A stretch of 5,902 nucleotides of DNA, taken from Candidatus Bathycorpusculum sp. GTDB taxonomy: Archaea > Thermoproteota > Bathyarchaeia > Bathyarchaeales > Bathycorpusculaceae. The stretch is taken from positions 1-5,902 of the forward strand of contig WREZ01000088.1 in NCBI GenBank assembly GCA_009779045.1, read 5' to 3'. The translations under genes were made by a program, and so were the position numbers. The notes under the pieces were generated by a model. That model had not been told where the DNA came from, made no database searches, and saw only the letters and a program-made list of their open reading frames with translations. Every line of letters begins with the position of its first letter. Position 1 is the stretch's first letter. Positions 5,838-5,902 of the stretch are shown here, in pieces.

Positions 5838-5902
5838 AGATGACTTTTGTCACAAATAGTCAATTTTTGTTGCAAAACAGCCACCATCACACCAACCCGT
5901 CA

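Larger units (their letters stand above)
5576..5902. other. intergenic region without a supported gene
   Basis: No family is recognisable on either strand. A minus-strand frame of 96 codons (5534-5824) is open but has an uneven composition, no ribosome site I can defend and overlaps the infB terminator and the tandem repeat, so it is not called. The stretch holds a diverged tandem repeat (5599-5784), a hairpin (5791-5820) and a T6 run (5832-5837). From about 5700 the plus strand is A/C-rich. Confidence 0.5.

Noticed and set aside
5680..5866. Plus-strand open stretch of about 60 codons over repeat unit B, ending near 5866
   Set aside because: It has no ATG start, and only GTG inside the repeat; the proline-rich start reflects the repeat. 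No family is recognised.

Overview
The window is archaeal. It carries the two subunits of DNA topoisomerase VI side by side, followed by an archaeal/eukaryotic-type initiation factor aIF5B that has the two C-terminal helices typical of that branch. The AT-rich composition, the style of the aIF5B N-terminus and a tiny two-helix membrane protein beginning MSKSNIWLILAEK resemble what I recall from Bathyarchaeia (Thermoproteota). That placement is recollection and inference; domain Archaea is secure, the lineage is not.

Layout: 1-360 has no convincing gene. It starts with a CA-rich stretch that may be the end of an upstream unit and turns into a very T/G-rich, C-poor stretch. A 65-residue membrane protein lies on the minus strand (361-558). 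A 409-base divergent intergenic region follows, again T/G-rich up to about 890, ending in a TATA-bearing segment bracketed by an inverted repeat. The top6B-top6A operon (968-3596) has overlapping genes and ends in an A/T hairpin plus T-tract that overlaps the poly-lysine codons of top6A. After a 117-base spacer with a small inverted repeat, TATA-like sequence and a Shine-Dalgarno site comes infB/aIF5B (3714-5507). The last 395 bases are non-coding as far as I can tell and hold T-tract terminator candidates, hairpins and a diverged tandem repeat of about 70 bp.

Top6B (GHKL ATPase, strand-passage gate) and Top6A (DNA cleavage: 5Y-CAP tyrosine plus Toprim metal site) form the A2B2 type IIB topoisomerase that relaxes and decatenates DNA. 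All key catalytic residues are present. aIF5B is the GTPase for ribosomal subunit joining. It has its own promoter region, so its link to top6 looks like co-orientation, not a shared operon.

The most unusual signal is compositional. The plus strand alternates between T/G-rich, C-starved blocks (about 140-890 and 3597-4890) and A/C-richer blocks (1-125, 2500-3590, 4900-5510, 5700-5800). One switch falls inside infB: only 2 of the first 394 codons end in C, against 41 of the last 203, and lysine changes from AAG to AAA near codon 340. I see no mobile element, CRISPR array, tRNA or rRNA, and I do not claim a new defence-type or enzymatic system here.
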